A stretch of 64,000 bases of DNA from Amnibacterium flavum (GTDB lineage: Bacteria > Actinomycetota > Actinomycetes > Actinomycetales > Microbacteriaceae). The stretch covers positions 620,001-684,000 of the forward strand of contig NZ_QEOP01000001.1 of assembly GCF_003097495.1 (NCBI RefSeq), written 5' to 3'. Below the pieces are notes generated by a model that was not told where the DNA came from, searched no databases, and saw nothing but the letters and a program-made list of their open reading frames with translations. Position numbers and translations under genes: made by a program. Positions 7,844-20,469 of this stretch are shown here, in pieces (positions within the stretch are counted from its first letter, which is position 1; every line of letters starts with the position of its first letter).

Positions 7844-8989
7844 GTGAGGTTCCAGGCGAACAAGGATGTGTTCAGCGAGGCGGTGTCCTTCGCGGTGAAG
7901 CTCCTTCCGCAGCGCACGACACTGCCGATCCTGAGCGGAGTCCTCATCGAGGCCGGCTCGACAGGACTGACCCTGTCCTCGTTCGACTACGAGGTGTCCG
8001 CTCGGACCGAGATCGCAGCCGAGGTCACCGAGCCCGGTCGTGCCCTCGTGTCGGGTCGACTCCTCGCCGACATCGCGAGCCGTCTGCCGAACGCCCCGGT
8101 CGATGTGTCCTCCGAGGACAACCGGATCGTCGTCCGCGCCGGCTCCGCCCGCTTCACCCTGTTGAGCATGCCGGTCGAGGAGTACCCGAGCCTGCCCAAG
8201 ATCGGCGAGGTCACCGGTGTGGTCCCCGCCGACGCGTTCGCGAGCGCCGTCGCCCAGGTCGCGGTCGCCGCATCCCGCGACGACGTCACGCCGGTCATCA
8301 CCGGCGTCCAGCTCGAGATCACGGGTGACCGACTCAATCTGATCGCCACCGACCGATACCGCGTCGCGGTACGCGGCATCCAGTGGGAGTCCTCGACGGC
8401 AGCAGCCGAGAAGATCACCGCACTCGTCCCCGCCCGGACGCTGCAGGAGGTCGGGAAGACCTTCGGATCGAGCACGAGCATCTCCGTCTCGATCACCGGA
8501 AGCGAGGACCGCGAGCTCATCGCCTTCAGCGCCGACCGCAAGACCGTCACGTCTCTCCTGATCAAGGGCAACTTCCCGCCGGTCGGCCGGCTCTTCCCCG
8601 AGACGACCGAGAACTACGCGGTCATGAACACCGGCGAGCTCGTCGAGGCGACCCGTCGCGTCCAGCTCGTCCTCGAGCGCGAAGCCGCTCTCCGCTACTC
8701 CTTCGATCTCGACGGACTGACCCTCGAAGCCATCGGCAGCGAGCAGGCTCAGGCGTCCGAGAACATCGAAGCCCTCCTCACCGGAACAGACACCGTCGTC
8801 TCGCTCAAACCGCAGTTCTTGCTCGACGGCCTCGGCGCTGTTCACTCGGAGTTCGTGCGCATCGCGTTCACGAAGACCGAGAACCCCAACAAGCCGGGTC
8901 CGGTGCTGATCACCAGCCAGTCCAGCAAGGACAAGAGCGGGTCGGACGACTACCGCTATCTCCTGCAGCCGAACCTGCTGCTGCGCTGA
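7844..8989 (+). CDS. dnaN: DNA polymerase III beta subunit (sliding clamp)
   Basis: This 381-residue protein forms the ring-shaped processivity clamp for DNA polymerase III and a docking platform for repair factors. It has three repeated clamp folds, the usual length, and the N-terminal MRFQANKDVF and C-terminal YLLQPNLLLR motifs of actinobacterial DnaN. The start is GTG at 7844 with AGGGG five bases upstream. It lies directly after oriC and before gnd and recF. Confidence 0.97.
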   Translation: MRFQANKDVFSEAVSFAVKLLPQRTTLPILSGVLIEAGSTGLTLSSFDYEVSARTEIAAEVTEPGRALVSGRLLADIASRLPNAPVDVSSEDNRIVVRAGSARFTLLSMPVEEYPSLPKIGEVTGVVPADAFASAVAQVAVAASRDDVTPVITGVQLEITGDRLNLIATDRYRVAVRGIQWESSTAAAEKITALVPARTLQEVGKTFGSSTSISVSITGSEDRELIAFSADRKTVTSLLIKGNFPPVGRLFPETTENYAVMNTGELVEATRRVQLVLEREAALRYSFDLDGLTLEAIGSEQAQASENIEALLTGTDTVVSLKPQFLLDGLGAVHSEFVRIAFTKTENPNKPGPVLITSQSSKDKSGSDDYRYLLQPNLLLR

Positions 8990-9005
8990 GCGAAGGATCT
9001 TCACT

Positions 9006-9899
9006 ATGCAAATGGGCCTCATCGGACTGGGCAAGATGGGCAACAACATGCGCACCCGTCTCGACCAGGCGGGCATCGAGGTTGTCGGCTACGACACCAA
9101 CCCCGCCGTCTCGGATGTCGCGGACCTGAACGAGCTCGCCGCTCGCCTCACCGCACCCCGCACCGTCTGGGTCATGGTGCCCGCCGGCGAGATCACCGAC
9201 TCGGTCATCACCCAGCTCAAGGGCGTCCTCGACGCGGGCGACCTCGTGATCGACGGCGGCAACTCGCGCTTCACCGAGGACTTCAAGCACTCGGCGGACC
9301 TGGCGGAGAAGGGTATCGACTTCGTCGACGCCGGTGTCTCCGGTGGGGTCTGGGGACTCAAGAACGGCTACGGCCTCATGGTCGGCGGCTCGAACGAGCA
9401 GATCGAACGCGTCATGCCGATCTTCGACGCGCTGCGCCCCGAGGGTCCTCGCGCCGAGGGATTCGTCCACGTCGGCGAGGTCGGCGCGGGCCACTACGCG
9501 AAGATGGTCCACAACGGCATCGAGTACGCGCTCATGCAGGCCTACGGCGAGGGCTACGAGCTCCTCGACGCGCGCTCCGACATCATCAAGGACGTCACCG
9601 GCACCTTCAAGGCGTGGCAGCGCGGCACCGTCGTCCGCTCCTGGCTGCTCGAACTCCTGGTGCGCGCCCTCGAGGAGGACCCGGAGTTCGAGAACATCGA
9701 GGGCTACGTCGCCGACTCGGGCGAGGGCCGGTGGACCATCGAGGAGGCGATCGATCACGCTGTCCCGGTTCCCACTATCTCGGCGTCCATCTTCGCCCGC
9801 TTCGTGTCTCGCCAGGAGCAGTCGCCGGCGATGAAGGCCGTCGCGGCGCTGCGCCAGCAGTTCGGCGGTCACGCGACGAAGCCGTCCGCCGACGGTTGA
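9006..9899 (+). CDS. gnd: 6-phosphogluconate dehydrogenase, decarboxylating (short form)
   Basis: This 297-residue enzyme oxidatively decarboxylates 6-phosphogluconate to ribulose 5-phosphate in the pentose phosphate pathway. An N-terminal Rossmann motif GLGKMG is at 7-12, a DGGNS substrate loop near 80-85, and the catalytic Lys lies in GAGHYAKMVHNGIEY. The short length places it with the GndA/YqeC-type enzymes, often NAD-dependent, rather than the 470-residue form. A gnd gene between dnaN and recF is a typical actinobacterial arrangement and does not imply a replication role. Confidence 0.94.
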   Translation: MQMGLIGLGKMGNNMRTRLDQAGIEVVGYDTNPAVSDVADLNELAARLTAPRTVWVMVPAGEITDSVITQLKGVLDAGDLVIDGGNSRFTEDFKHSADLAEKGIDFVDAGVSGGVWGLKNGYGLMVGGSNEQIERVMPIFDALRPEGPRAEGFVHVGEVGAGHYAKMVHNGIEYALMQAYGEGYELLDARSDIIKDVTGTFKAWQRGTVVRSWLLELLVRALEEDPEFENIEGYVADSGEGRWTIEEAIDHAVPVPTISASIFARFVSRQEQSPAMKAVAALRQQFGGHATKPSADG

Positions 9900-9917
9900 T
9901 CCGAAGGGGGGCACCGC

Positions 9918-11138
9918 ATGCGCGTGCGCCACTTGAACCTCGTCGACTTCCGTAATTACGAGGTCGCCGATGTGGATCTCCACCCCGGCATCAACGTCTT
10001 CGTCGGCTCCAACGGGCAGGGCAAGACGAACCTCGTCGAATCCCTCGGCTACATCAGCTCGCTGGGTTCGCATCGGGTCTCGACCGATCAGGCGCTCGTC
10101 CGGCAGGGCAGGGATTCCGCGATCGTCCGTGCGCTCCTCGCGCACGGCGATCGGGAGATCCTGGTCGAACTCCAGATCAACGCCTCGGCGGCGAACAAGG
10201 CTCAGGTCGGCCGATCGCCCGCCAAGGTGCGGGACCTTCCGCGCTACCTGTCGAGTGTGCTCTTCGCTCCCGAGGACCTGGCACTGGTGCGCGGCGAGCC
10301 CGCCGGGCGCCGGCGCATGCTCGATCAGCTGCTCGTGCTGCGCACCCCTCGTCTCGCGGGGGTGATCTCGGACTTCGACCGGGTGCTGCGTCAGCGCAAC
10401 ACGCTGTTGAAAACGGCTCGCGCGACGGGGCTCAAGGGTGACCGGCTCAGCACGCTCGACATCTGGGACGAACGACTCGTCGAATTCGGCAGCGAGATCA
10501 TCCGGGAGAGACTCGCTCTCGTCGACGATCTGCGCGGTCATCTCCAGTCGGCCTACCTGGCGATCGCGGGTGCGGACCATTCGCCGCGGATATCGATGCA
10601 GCTGAGCATCATGGCGGCCGATCCCGACGCCGACGACCGCGGTACCGCGAGGGTCGAGAGCTCCCTCCCCCTCGCCGAGATCTCGGAGAGCTTCCGTCAG
10701 ACCCTCGCCCGTGTCCGGCCGCGCGAACTCGATCGTGCGATCACCCTCGTGGGCCCGCATCGCGATGATCTCCTGTTCGAGCTCAATTCGCTCCCGGCGA
10801 AGGGGTACGCCAGCCACGGCGAATCCTGGTCGTTCGCACTGTCCATGCGTCTGGCCGCGGCTGAGCTCGTGCGCGAGCAGTCGGCGGGCGGCGACCCCGT
10901 GCTGATCCTGGACGATGTCTTCGCCGAGCTCGACCAGCCCCGGCGTGAGCGACTCGCGCGCGCCGTGGCAGGGTACGAGCAGGTGCTCGTCACCGCGGCG
11001 GTCGAAGCCGACATCCCCGAGACGCTCCGAGGCCAGGTCATCAGGATCAAGGCCGGGCGCATCCTCGACGACGACCCCTCCGAATCGGCCGCCGTCGCCG
11101 CGTCGGGTGAATCGGACGGGACAGGGAACGGGGAATGA
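9918..11138 (+). CDS. recF: DNA replication and repair protein RecF
   Basis: This 406-residue SMC-like ATPase helps load RecA at gaps with RecO and RecR. Walker A is GSNGQGKT (30-37), the ABC-type signature region is SFALSMRLAAAEL, and Walker B is PVLILDDVFAELD. The C-terminus has a low-complexity Ser/Gly/Glu tail. The stop overlaps the downstream dciA start (ATGA), so the two are probably coupled. Confidence 0.95.
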   Translation: MRVRHLNLVDFRNYEVADVDLHPGINVFVGSNGQGKTNLVESLGYISSLGSHRVSTDQALVRQGRDSAIVRALLAHGDREILVELQINASAANKAQVGRSPAKVRDLPRYLSSVLFAPEDLALVRGEPAGRRRMLDQLLVLRTPRLAGVISDFDRVLRQRNTLLKTARATGLKGDRLSTLDIWDERLVEFGSEIIRERLALVDDLRGHLQSAYLAIAGADHSPRISMQLSIMAADPDADDRGTARVESSLPLAEISESFRQTLARVRPRELDRAITLVGPHRDDLLFELNSLPAKGYASHGESWSFALSMRLAAAELVREQSAGGDPVLILDDVFAELDQPRRERLARAVAGYEQVLVTAAVEADIPETLRGQVIRIKAGRILDDDPSESAAVAASGESDGTGNGE

Positions 11139-11638
11139 GAAAGCACGACGACGCGATCATCGACGAGTCCCGCGCGGTCTACCTGCGACTCCGGGAGACC
11201 TTCAGCGGGGTGAAGGGGACCGCGGGGAGACGTCGGGAGACTCGTCGGATCCAGCCCGGCGAGACGGTGCCGTTCGGACCGGGCCGCGATCCGGGCGCGG
11301 TGAGCGATGTCCTCTCCGCCCTCACCCTCTCGATGGGATGGACAGCTCCCTTGGCTCAGTCGGACCTCGTCGGCGCGTGGCAGGACATCGCCGGTCCCGA
11401 GACGGCCGAGCACTCGACACCCACCCGGGTCGAGGACGGAGTCCTCCACGTCCAGTGCGACTCGACGGCATGGGCGACGCAGCTCCGTCTCATGCGCACG
11501 GAGCTCGTCACGCGGATCGCGACCGGCTACCCCGAGGCGGGCATCCAGAACATCTCCTTTGCAGGGCCGGGGGCCCCCAGCTGGAAACGTGGCCCCAGGT
11601 CGATTCCAGGGCGGGGTCCGCGCGATACCTACGGCTAG
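11135..11638 (+). CDS. dciA: DUF721 protein, likely DciA-type replicative helicase loader/operator
   Basis: This 167-residue protein has a central DUF721 domain (about 65-140) with the motif LVGAWQDIAGPETAEHSTP and a following VQCDSTAWATQLR segment. It also has a basic, disordered-looking N-terminus and C-terminus. DciA proteins interact with the replicative helicase DnaB in bacteria lacking DnaC or DnaI. Its place between recF and gyrB is standard in actinobacteria (Rv0004 position). Helicase interaction is family knowledge, not visible here. Confidence 0.85.
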   Translation: MRKHDDAIIDESRAVYLRLRETFSGVKGTAGRRRETRRIQPGETVPFGPGRDPGAVSDVLSALTLSMGWTAPLAQSDLVGAWQDIAGPETAEHSTPTRVEDGVLHVQCDSTAWATQLRLMRTELVTRIATGYPEAGIQNISFAGPGAPSWKRGPRSIPGRGPRDTYG

Positions 11639-13735
<2,097 letters not shown>

Positions 13736-13878
13736 CCTCGCGCCGGCGATCGCCGGTCGAGGATGAGTGCCGCACACGCTTGCGCGGTGCCTCGAGACCT
13801 GGAGTGCGCGCGGACCCTTTCCGTCCACGCGCTGATCATCACGACATGAACTTCCCGCAGTAGAGAACGGACAATCAC
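13736..13878. other. gyrB-gyrA spacer with two hairpins
   Basis: This 143-bp gap contains a perfect 14-bp palindrome CCGGCGATCGCCGG (13743-13756) and a 10-bp stem (13806-13815 with 13823-13832, one mismatch, 7-base loop). They could terminate or attenuate part of the gyrB transcript or stabilise an mRNA end. No gene is visible. Confidence 0.5.
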
Positions 13879-16399
<2,521 letters not shown>

Positions 16400-16407
<8 letters not shown>

Positions 16408-16807
16408 TGTCGCCGACAAGCTCGCGCGAAAATCGTCGAAGTCCCCTGCCACCAAGCAGGTGCGGCTGAAGCTCGTCTACGTCGACTTCTGGTCGGCCGT
16501 CAAGCTGTCGTTCCTCATCATGGTCGCCCTCGGCATCGTGCTGATCGTCGGAGCGTTCCTGGTCTGGATGGTTCTCGCCCAAACCCAGATCTTCGACACC
16601 CTCAGCGGCCTCTACGGTGAGATCTCCGGAGACACGAGCTTCAAGATCACCGATGTCTTCGGCCTCGGCCAGGTCCTGGGAATCGCGCTCGTCATCGCGA
16701 TCCTCAACATCATCGTCGGCACGGTACTCGGCGCCATCGGCACCGTGCTCTACAACCTCAGCGTCCGGATCACCGGTGGAGTCCTCGTGGGCTTCACCAA
16801 CCAGTGA
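16400..16807 (+). CDS. DUF3566 membrane protein
   Basis: This 135-residue protein has two transmembrane segments (about 33-60 and 88-120). It is the standard gene after gyrA in actinobacteria (Rv0007 position). The conserved [15 protein letters not shown] motif precedes the first helix. Function is unknown; association with the cell envelope is inferred from the membrane segments. The ATG overlaps the end of gyrA by eight bases. It lies just upstream of tRNA-Ile. Confidence 0.85.
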
Positions 16808-16855
16808 GAAGGTCGTCAGGTCGGTAGCCGATTCGCCCCAGCCGCGCCGGTGGGG

Positions 16856-16861
16856 TAATGT
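16856..16861 (+). promoter_or_regulatory. Possible -10 element for tRNA-Ile
   Basis: TAATGT lies 16 bases before the mature tRNA 5' end in an otherwise GC-rich spacer; the -35 is weak. Offered as a candidate only. Confidence 0.35.
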
Positions 16862-16877
16862 CGAGTCTGCTGTTTTC

Positions 16878-16951
16878 GGGGCTATAGCTCAGGCGGTTAG
16901 AGCGCTTCGCTGATAACGAAGAGGTCCCAGGTTCAAGTCCTGGTAGCCCCA
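16878..16951 (+). tRNA. tRNA-Ile (GAT anticodon)
   Basis: The acceptor stem GGGGCTA pairs with TAGCCCC. The D arm contains AGCTCAGGCGGTTAGAGC, the anticodon loop CTGATAA gives GAT, and the T arm has GGTTCAAGTCC. The discriminator is A, and CCA is not encoded. It is followed 48 bases later by tRNA-Ala, the usual Ile-Ala pair after gyrA. Confidence 0.97.
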
Positions 16952-16999
16952 CGTGCCCATGGTGCGTCGCCGTTTCGACGGCGACGCACCGACCAGCGC

Positions 17000-17072
17000 G
17001 GGGCCTTAGCTCAATTGGCAGAGCGCCTGCTTTGCAAGCAGGAGGTCAGGGGTTCGATTCCCCTAGGCTCCA
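17000..17072 (+). tRNA. tRNA-Ala (TGC anticodon)
   Basis: Acceptor stem 17000-17006 pairs with 17065-17071 with one G-T pair. The anticodon stem-loop CCTGCTTTGCAAGCAGG gives TGC, and the T arm GGGGTTCGATTCCCC is complete. CCA is not encoded. Its 3' terminal sequence is repeated 127 bases downstream. Confidence 0.97.
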
Positions 17073-17121
17073 CATACGAGGAAAGCGCCTCCCGAAGGGT
17101 GGCGCTTTCGTCGTATCCGGG
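17054..17121 (+). repeat. Direct repeat copy 1: tRNA-Ala 3' end plus hairpin
   Basis: These 68 bp cover the last 19 bases of tRNA-Ala and a hairpin (17075-17089 with 17101-17115). They recur at 17181-17248 with only two differences (17080 and 17082). The hairpin may be the tRNA terminator. Confidence 0.9.
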
Positions 17122-17180
17122 CCAAGAGGATGAGAAGCCCTTCGCAAGGGTGGGCCCCTGGCGCATGCTTGCGCCAGGGA

Positions 17181-17248
17181 TCGATTCCCCTAGGCTCCAC
17201 ATACGAAGGAAGCGCCTCCCGAAGGGTGGCGCTTTCGTCGTATCCGGG
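17181..17248 (+). repeat. Direct repeat copy 2: orphan tRNA-Ala 3' end plus hairpin
   Basis: This copy has the T-arm 3' half, acceptor 3' strand and discriminator of tRNA-Ala but no 5' tRNA body. The 59 bp between the copies include a perfect 10-bp stem (17156-17165 with 17170-17179). The arrangement resembles an attachment-site scar or a tRNA deletion remnant; no integrase remains in the window. Confidence 0.88.
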
Positions 17249-17336
17249 GTCGCTGGTCCCGATTCCATGTCGGAGTCGCCTTCTCGATAGGTTGGGAGCG
17301 CGCGCATGCGCGAGAACGACAGGGACGGTGAATCTC

Positions 17337-18365
17337 ATGAAGATCGGGATCTTGACTTCGGGTGGGGACTGCCCGGGACTCAACGCGGTCATCCGCGGTG
17401 CGGTGCTCAAGGGCGACCGCGCCTACTCGTCCTCCTTCGTCGGTTTCCGCTACGGGTGGCGCGGAGTCGTGAACGGTGACTTCGTCGACCTCAACCGGCA
17501 CGACGTGCGCGGGCTGTCTCGTCAGGGCGGCACCATCCTCGGTTCCTCCCGCACCAATCCGTTCGAGGGTGAGAACGGCGGGCCCGAGAACATCAAGCGC
17601 ATGCTGGCCGAGAACGGCATCGACGCGGTCATCGCGATCGGCGGCGAGGGAACTCTGACCGCGGCACGGCGGCTTTCCGACGAGGGCATCAACATCGTCG
17701 GCGTCCCGAAGACGATCGACAACGACCTCGCGGGAACCGACTACTCGTTCGGCTTCGACACCGCAGTCGAGATCGCGACCGAAGCGATCGACCGGGTCCG
17801 GACGACAGCGGAGTCGCATCAGCGGTGCATCCTCGTCGAGGTGATGGGGCGTCACGTCGGATGGATCGCGCTGCACTCGGGCATGGCTGCGGGGGCGCAC
17901 GCCATCCTCATCCCCGAGCAGCCGACGAGCTTCGACCAGATCTGCGAATGGGTCGAGAGCGTCCGCGACCGAGGTCGCGCACCCGTTCTCGCCGTCTCCG
18001 AGGGGTTCCGCCTGAGCAATATGGACCAGGAGCACTCCCACAAGGGTCTCGACGCGTTCAACCGTCCCCGTCTCGGCGGCATCGCCGAGATCCTCGCACC
18101 CGAGATCGAGGCGAGGACCGGCATCGAGTCCCGCTCGGTCGCTCTCGGCCACCTGCAGCGCGGCGGTGTGCCGAGCGCCTACGACCGGGTGCTGGCTACG
18201 CGGCTCGGCATGCACGCGGTCGACGCGGTCGAGGCGGGACAGTGGGGAACCATGGTCGCGCTGCGCGGCACGGACATCGTGCACGTGACGATCGCGGAGG
18301 CGACCGGCGGTCTCAACCGGGTGCCGGACGAGCGCTACGAAGAGGCTGCGGTCCTCTTCGGCTGA
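17337..18365 (+). CDS. pfkA: ATP-type 6-phosphofructokinase
   Basis: This 342-residue enzyme phosphorylates fructose 6-phosphate in glycolysis. The start MKIGILTSGGDCPGLNAVIRG (first ATG of the conserved region) gives the usual length; longer frames run into the repeats. The GGEGT motif has Gly105 at the position that favours ATP, whereas PPi-using enzymes have Asp there. Lys125 in PKTIDND marks the mixed group III enzymes known from Streptomyces. The catalytic TIDND Asp residues are present. ATP use is predicted, not proven. Confidence 0.93.
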   Translation: MKIGILTSGGDCPGLNAVIRGAVLKGDRAYSSSFVGFRYGWRGVVNGDFVDLNRHDVRGLSRQGGTILGSSRTNPFEGENGGPENIKRMLAENGIDAVIAIGGEGTLTAARRLSDEGINIVGVPKTIDNDLAGTDYSFGFDTAVEIATEAIDRVRTTAESHQRCILVEVMGRHVGWIALHSGMAAGAHAILIPEQPTSFDQICEWVESVRDRGRAPVLAVSEGFRLSNMDQEHSHKGLDAFNRPRLGGIAEILAPEIEARTGIESRSVALGHLQRGGVPSAYDRVLATRLGMHAVDAVEAGQWGTMVALRGTDIVHVTIAEATGGLNRVPDERYEEAAVLFG

Positions 18366-18393
18366 TCCGGCCCAGTTCTCGGCCGTCAACGAC

Positions 18394-18428
18394 GAAGTGC
18401 CCGCCCCGCGATGCGGGACGGGCACTTC
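18394..18428. terminator. Bidirectional terminator hairpin after pfkA
   Basis: A 16-bp stem (18394-18409 with 18413-18428) with one mismatch and a GAT loop lies between the convergent pfkA and the 18444-19004 gene. The GAAG/CTTC ends give short A and U runs on either strand. Confidence 0.8.
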
Positions 18429-18443
18429 TCGAAGACTGGGGGA

Positions 18444-19004
18444 CTACGCCTTGGGAGCTGTCTCGTCAGGGGCCGCTTCGGGCTCGTCGTCGGCGATCCA
18501 GAGGTCGTCGTCGGCACGGAAGGTCTGCCACGCGGCGTAGGCGATGCCGGCGAGGGCGACGACTCCGAGGCCGATCGCGATGTAGGTGCCCGGACCGGGG
18601 CCCTTCTTCGCGGGGACGACTTGCTTCTGCACTCGCTTGCCCACCTCGTTCGCCGTCTTCTCGAGACGCTTCCGGACATCGTTGCCGATGTCGAGGATCG
18701 AGAGGGCGGACCCGGCGACGGTGGCTACGGCGGGCAGCACGTCGTCGACGATCTTGTCCTTCGCGGTGCCGATGACGGCGCCACCGAAGGCGCGGCCCTT
18801 CTCGACTCCGGGGCGCAGCTTCTCGTCATACGTCGACGAGACGCGCGGAACGACCTCCTCGCGGGTCAGATGACCTGCCTGGCGGGACGCCTCGCGGATC
18901 ACGGCCGAGGCGCGCTCCAGGACTTCCTGCTGCTCCTGCCAGAGTTCTTCCGCATGACCCTTGAGCTTGCGGAGCTCCTTCTTGCGCTTGCGGGAAAGAC
19001 CCAT
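18444..19004 (-). CDS. Uncharacterised coiled-coil/membrane protein
   Basis: I do not recognise a named family. The start MGLSRKRKKELRKLKGHAEE at 19004 is chosen because GGAGG lies nine bases upstream; this gives 186 residues. The first 60 residues are very basic and helical, with a likely coiled coil. An Ala-rich middle follows, one transmembrane segment lies at about 138-158 (YIAIGLGVVALAGIAYAAW), and an acidic tail (DDD, DDEPEAAPDE) ends the protein. It faces pfkA and is followed by a shared terminator. Similar genes beside pfkA or cyclophilin genes occur in relatives, sometimes mislabelled as helicase. Confidence 0.8.
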   Translation of the reverse strand: MGLSRKRKKELRKLKGHAEELWQEQQEVLERASAVIREASRQAGHLTREEVVPRVSSTYDEKLRPGVEKGRAFGGAVIGTAKDKIVDDVLPAVATVAGSALSILDIGNDVRKRLEKTANEVGKRVQKQVVPAKKGPGPGTYIAIGLGVVALAGIAYAAWQTFRADDDLWIADDEPEAAPDETAPKA

Positions 19005-19108
19005 ATCTCTTCGCCTCCAATGCCTTGACACTCGCGTGGGCTCCATCTTGCCACCCAGAGCCCTGGGAGCGCCCTGAGGGTTTACTTGGGCTCGGTAAGA
19101 TCGGGTCC

Positions 19109-19648
19109 ATGACTTCGCACACCGCTGTCGCCACTCTGCACACGACGCAGGGCGACATCCGCATCAATCTGTTCGGAAACCACGCACCCAAGACGGTCCG
19201 CAACTTCGTCGGCCTCGCAACGGGTGACATCGAGTGGACCGACCCGGCGACGGGCGCCAAGCGTTCCGACCCCCTCTACTCCGACATCGTCTTCCACCGC
19301 ATCATCCCCAACTTCATGATCCAGGGCGGCGACCCTCTGGGGCAGGGCACCGGCGGGCCGGGCTACGAGTTCGACGACGAGATCAACAACGAGCTCGACT
19401 TCACCCAGCCCTACGTTCTCGCCATGGCCAACGCCGGCAAGCGCGCGGGCAAGGGCACGAACGGCTCGCAGTTCTTCATCACGACAGCTCCGACGACGTG
19501 GCTCCAGGGTGCTCACACCATCTTCGGCGTGGTCGCAGACGACGAGTCGAAGGCGGTCGTCGACCGTCTCGGCAGTGTCCCGACCGACGGACGCGATCGC
19601 CCGATCGAGGAGCAGCGCCTCACCTCCGTCGAGATCAGCGAGGTCTGA
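19109..19648 (+). CDS. ppiA: Peptidyl-prolyl cis-trans isomerase, cyclophilin type
   Basis: This 179-residue cytoplasmic cyclophilin catalyses proline isomerisation. The active-site segment FHRIIPNFMIQGGDPLGQGTGGPGYEF is split around the catalytic Arg, and GTNGSQFFITTAPT follows. The N-terminus MTSHTAVATLHT has no signal peptide. The equivalent of Rv0009 (ppiA) lies in the same neighbourhood. The rhomboid gene starts six bases after its stop. Confidence 0.94.
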   Translation: MTSHTAVATLHTTQGDIRINLFGNHAPKTVRNFVGLATGDIEWTDPATGAKRSDPLYSDIVFHRIIPNFMIQGGDPLGQGTGGPGYEFDDEINNELDFTQPYVLAMANAGKRAGKGTNGSQFFITTAPTTWLQGAHTIFGVVADDESKAVVDRLGSVPTDGRDRPIEEQRLTSVEISEV

Positions 19649-19653
19649 CCCGC

Positions 19654-20340
19654 GTGGCCGGTCAAGGGCCGGCACAACTGTGGCGGCGATTCGTCCGCGT
19701 CGTCGCGCCGTCGGCGACGAACCTCCTGATCCTGATCACGCTGGTCATCTACCTGCTCCAGCTCCTGCCGGGGATCGGGACGGCGGTGACGAGCGCCCTG
19801 CTCTACGCGCCTCAGTACTCGGTTCCGCAGAGCGGTTATCCGTTCGAGCCGTGGCGGCTCATCACCGTCGCCTTCGTCCACTCCCCGCAGCAGATCCTGC
19901 ACATCGCGTTCAACATGCTCGCGCTGTGGATGTTCGGCCAGCAGTTGGAGACGATGCTCGGCAAGGGGCGGTTCGTCGCTCTGTACCTGATCTCCGCTCT
20001 CGGCGGTTCGGTTGCGGTCCTCTACCTGGGCAATGGCCCGGTGGTGGGGGCATCCGGTGCGATCTTCGGGCTGCTGGGAGCGTTCTTCATCCTGGTCCGC
20101 AAGCTCGGGGGCAAGGCGACGGGTCTTCTGATCGTCATCGGCCTGAACCTCGCGGTGGGCTTCTTCGTGGGTTCGATCTCGTGGCAGGCGCATGTGGGCG
20201 GTCTGATCGCGGGAGTGCTGGTGGGCTTGATCTACGTGCAGACGCGGCACCGCCGGTTGCGCCCGGCGCAGATCGGGCTGCTCGTGGGCCTCGCGGTCGT
20301 CCTCTTCATCGCCGGGATCTGGCCGGCTTTGTTCGCCTAG
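19654..20340 (+). CDS. Rhomboid family intramembrane serine protease
   Basis: This 228-residue membrane protein has about six transmembrane segments. The catalytic dyad is visible as Ser134 in GASGAIFG and His180 in WQAHVGGL, with Asn87 in the HIAFN motif for the oxyanion hole. Rhomboids cleave transmembrane substrates in the lipid phase; the substrate here is unknown. The GTG start at 19654 gives the best N-terminus and follows the cyclophilin gene closely. It is convergent with crgA, with DnaA-box-like sequences and a terminator in between. Confidence 0.92.
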   Translation: MAGQGPAQLWRRFVRVVAPSATNLLILITLVIYLLQLLPGIGTAVTSALLYAPQYSVPQSGYPFEPWRLITVAFVHSPQQILHIAFNMLALWMFGQQLETMLGKGRFVALYLISALGGSVAVLYLGNGPVVGASGAIFGLLGAFFILVRKLGGKATGLLIVIGLNLAVGFFVGSISWQAHVGGLIAGVLVGLIYVQTRHRRLRPAQIGLLVGLAVVLFIAGIWPALFA

Positions 20341-20389
20341 TTATCCACAGCCTCTTCCACAGTGTGGATGAGTTACACCCGTGTAACTC
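20341..20389. promoter_or_regulatory. DnaA-box cluster and operator-like palindrome in a convergent spacer
   Basis: TTATCCACA at 20341-20349 is a perfect DnaA box starting at the first base after the rhomboid stop codon. TCTTCCACA (20353-20361, two differences) and, on the minus strand, TCATCCACA (20363-20371, one difference) follow. A 9-bp inverted repeat GAGTTACAC/GTGTAACTC with a CC centre is at 20370-20389. Because both flanking genes end here, a promoter role is unlikely. Confidence 0.6.
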
Positions 20390-20418
20390 GTTCGGGGGTG
20401 GGGGGACAACCCGACGAA

Positions 20419-20454
20419 GAAGAAGGGCCGGTGAACATTCACCGGCCCTTCTTC
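20419..20454. terminator. Perfect 17-bp terminator hairpin between rhomboid and crgA
   Basis: A fully complementary 17-bp stem (20419-20435 with 20438-20454) with a CA centre lies in the convergent spacer. The outer arms are GAAGAAGG/CCTTCTTC. It probably stops transcription from both sides. Confidence 0.85.
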
Positions 20455-20469
20455 ATCGCGCTGACCGAG

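Noticed and set aside
17130-17336. N-terminal extension of pfkA
   Set aside because: The extended frame runs through the tRNA-Ala repeat and hairpins, and the conserved PfkA start is MKIGILTSGGD at 17337.
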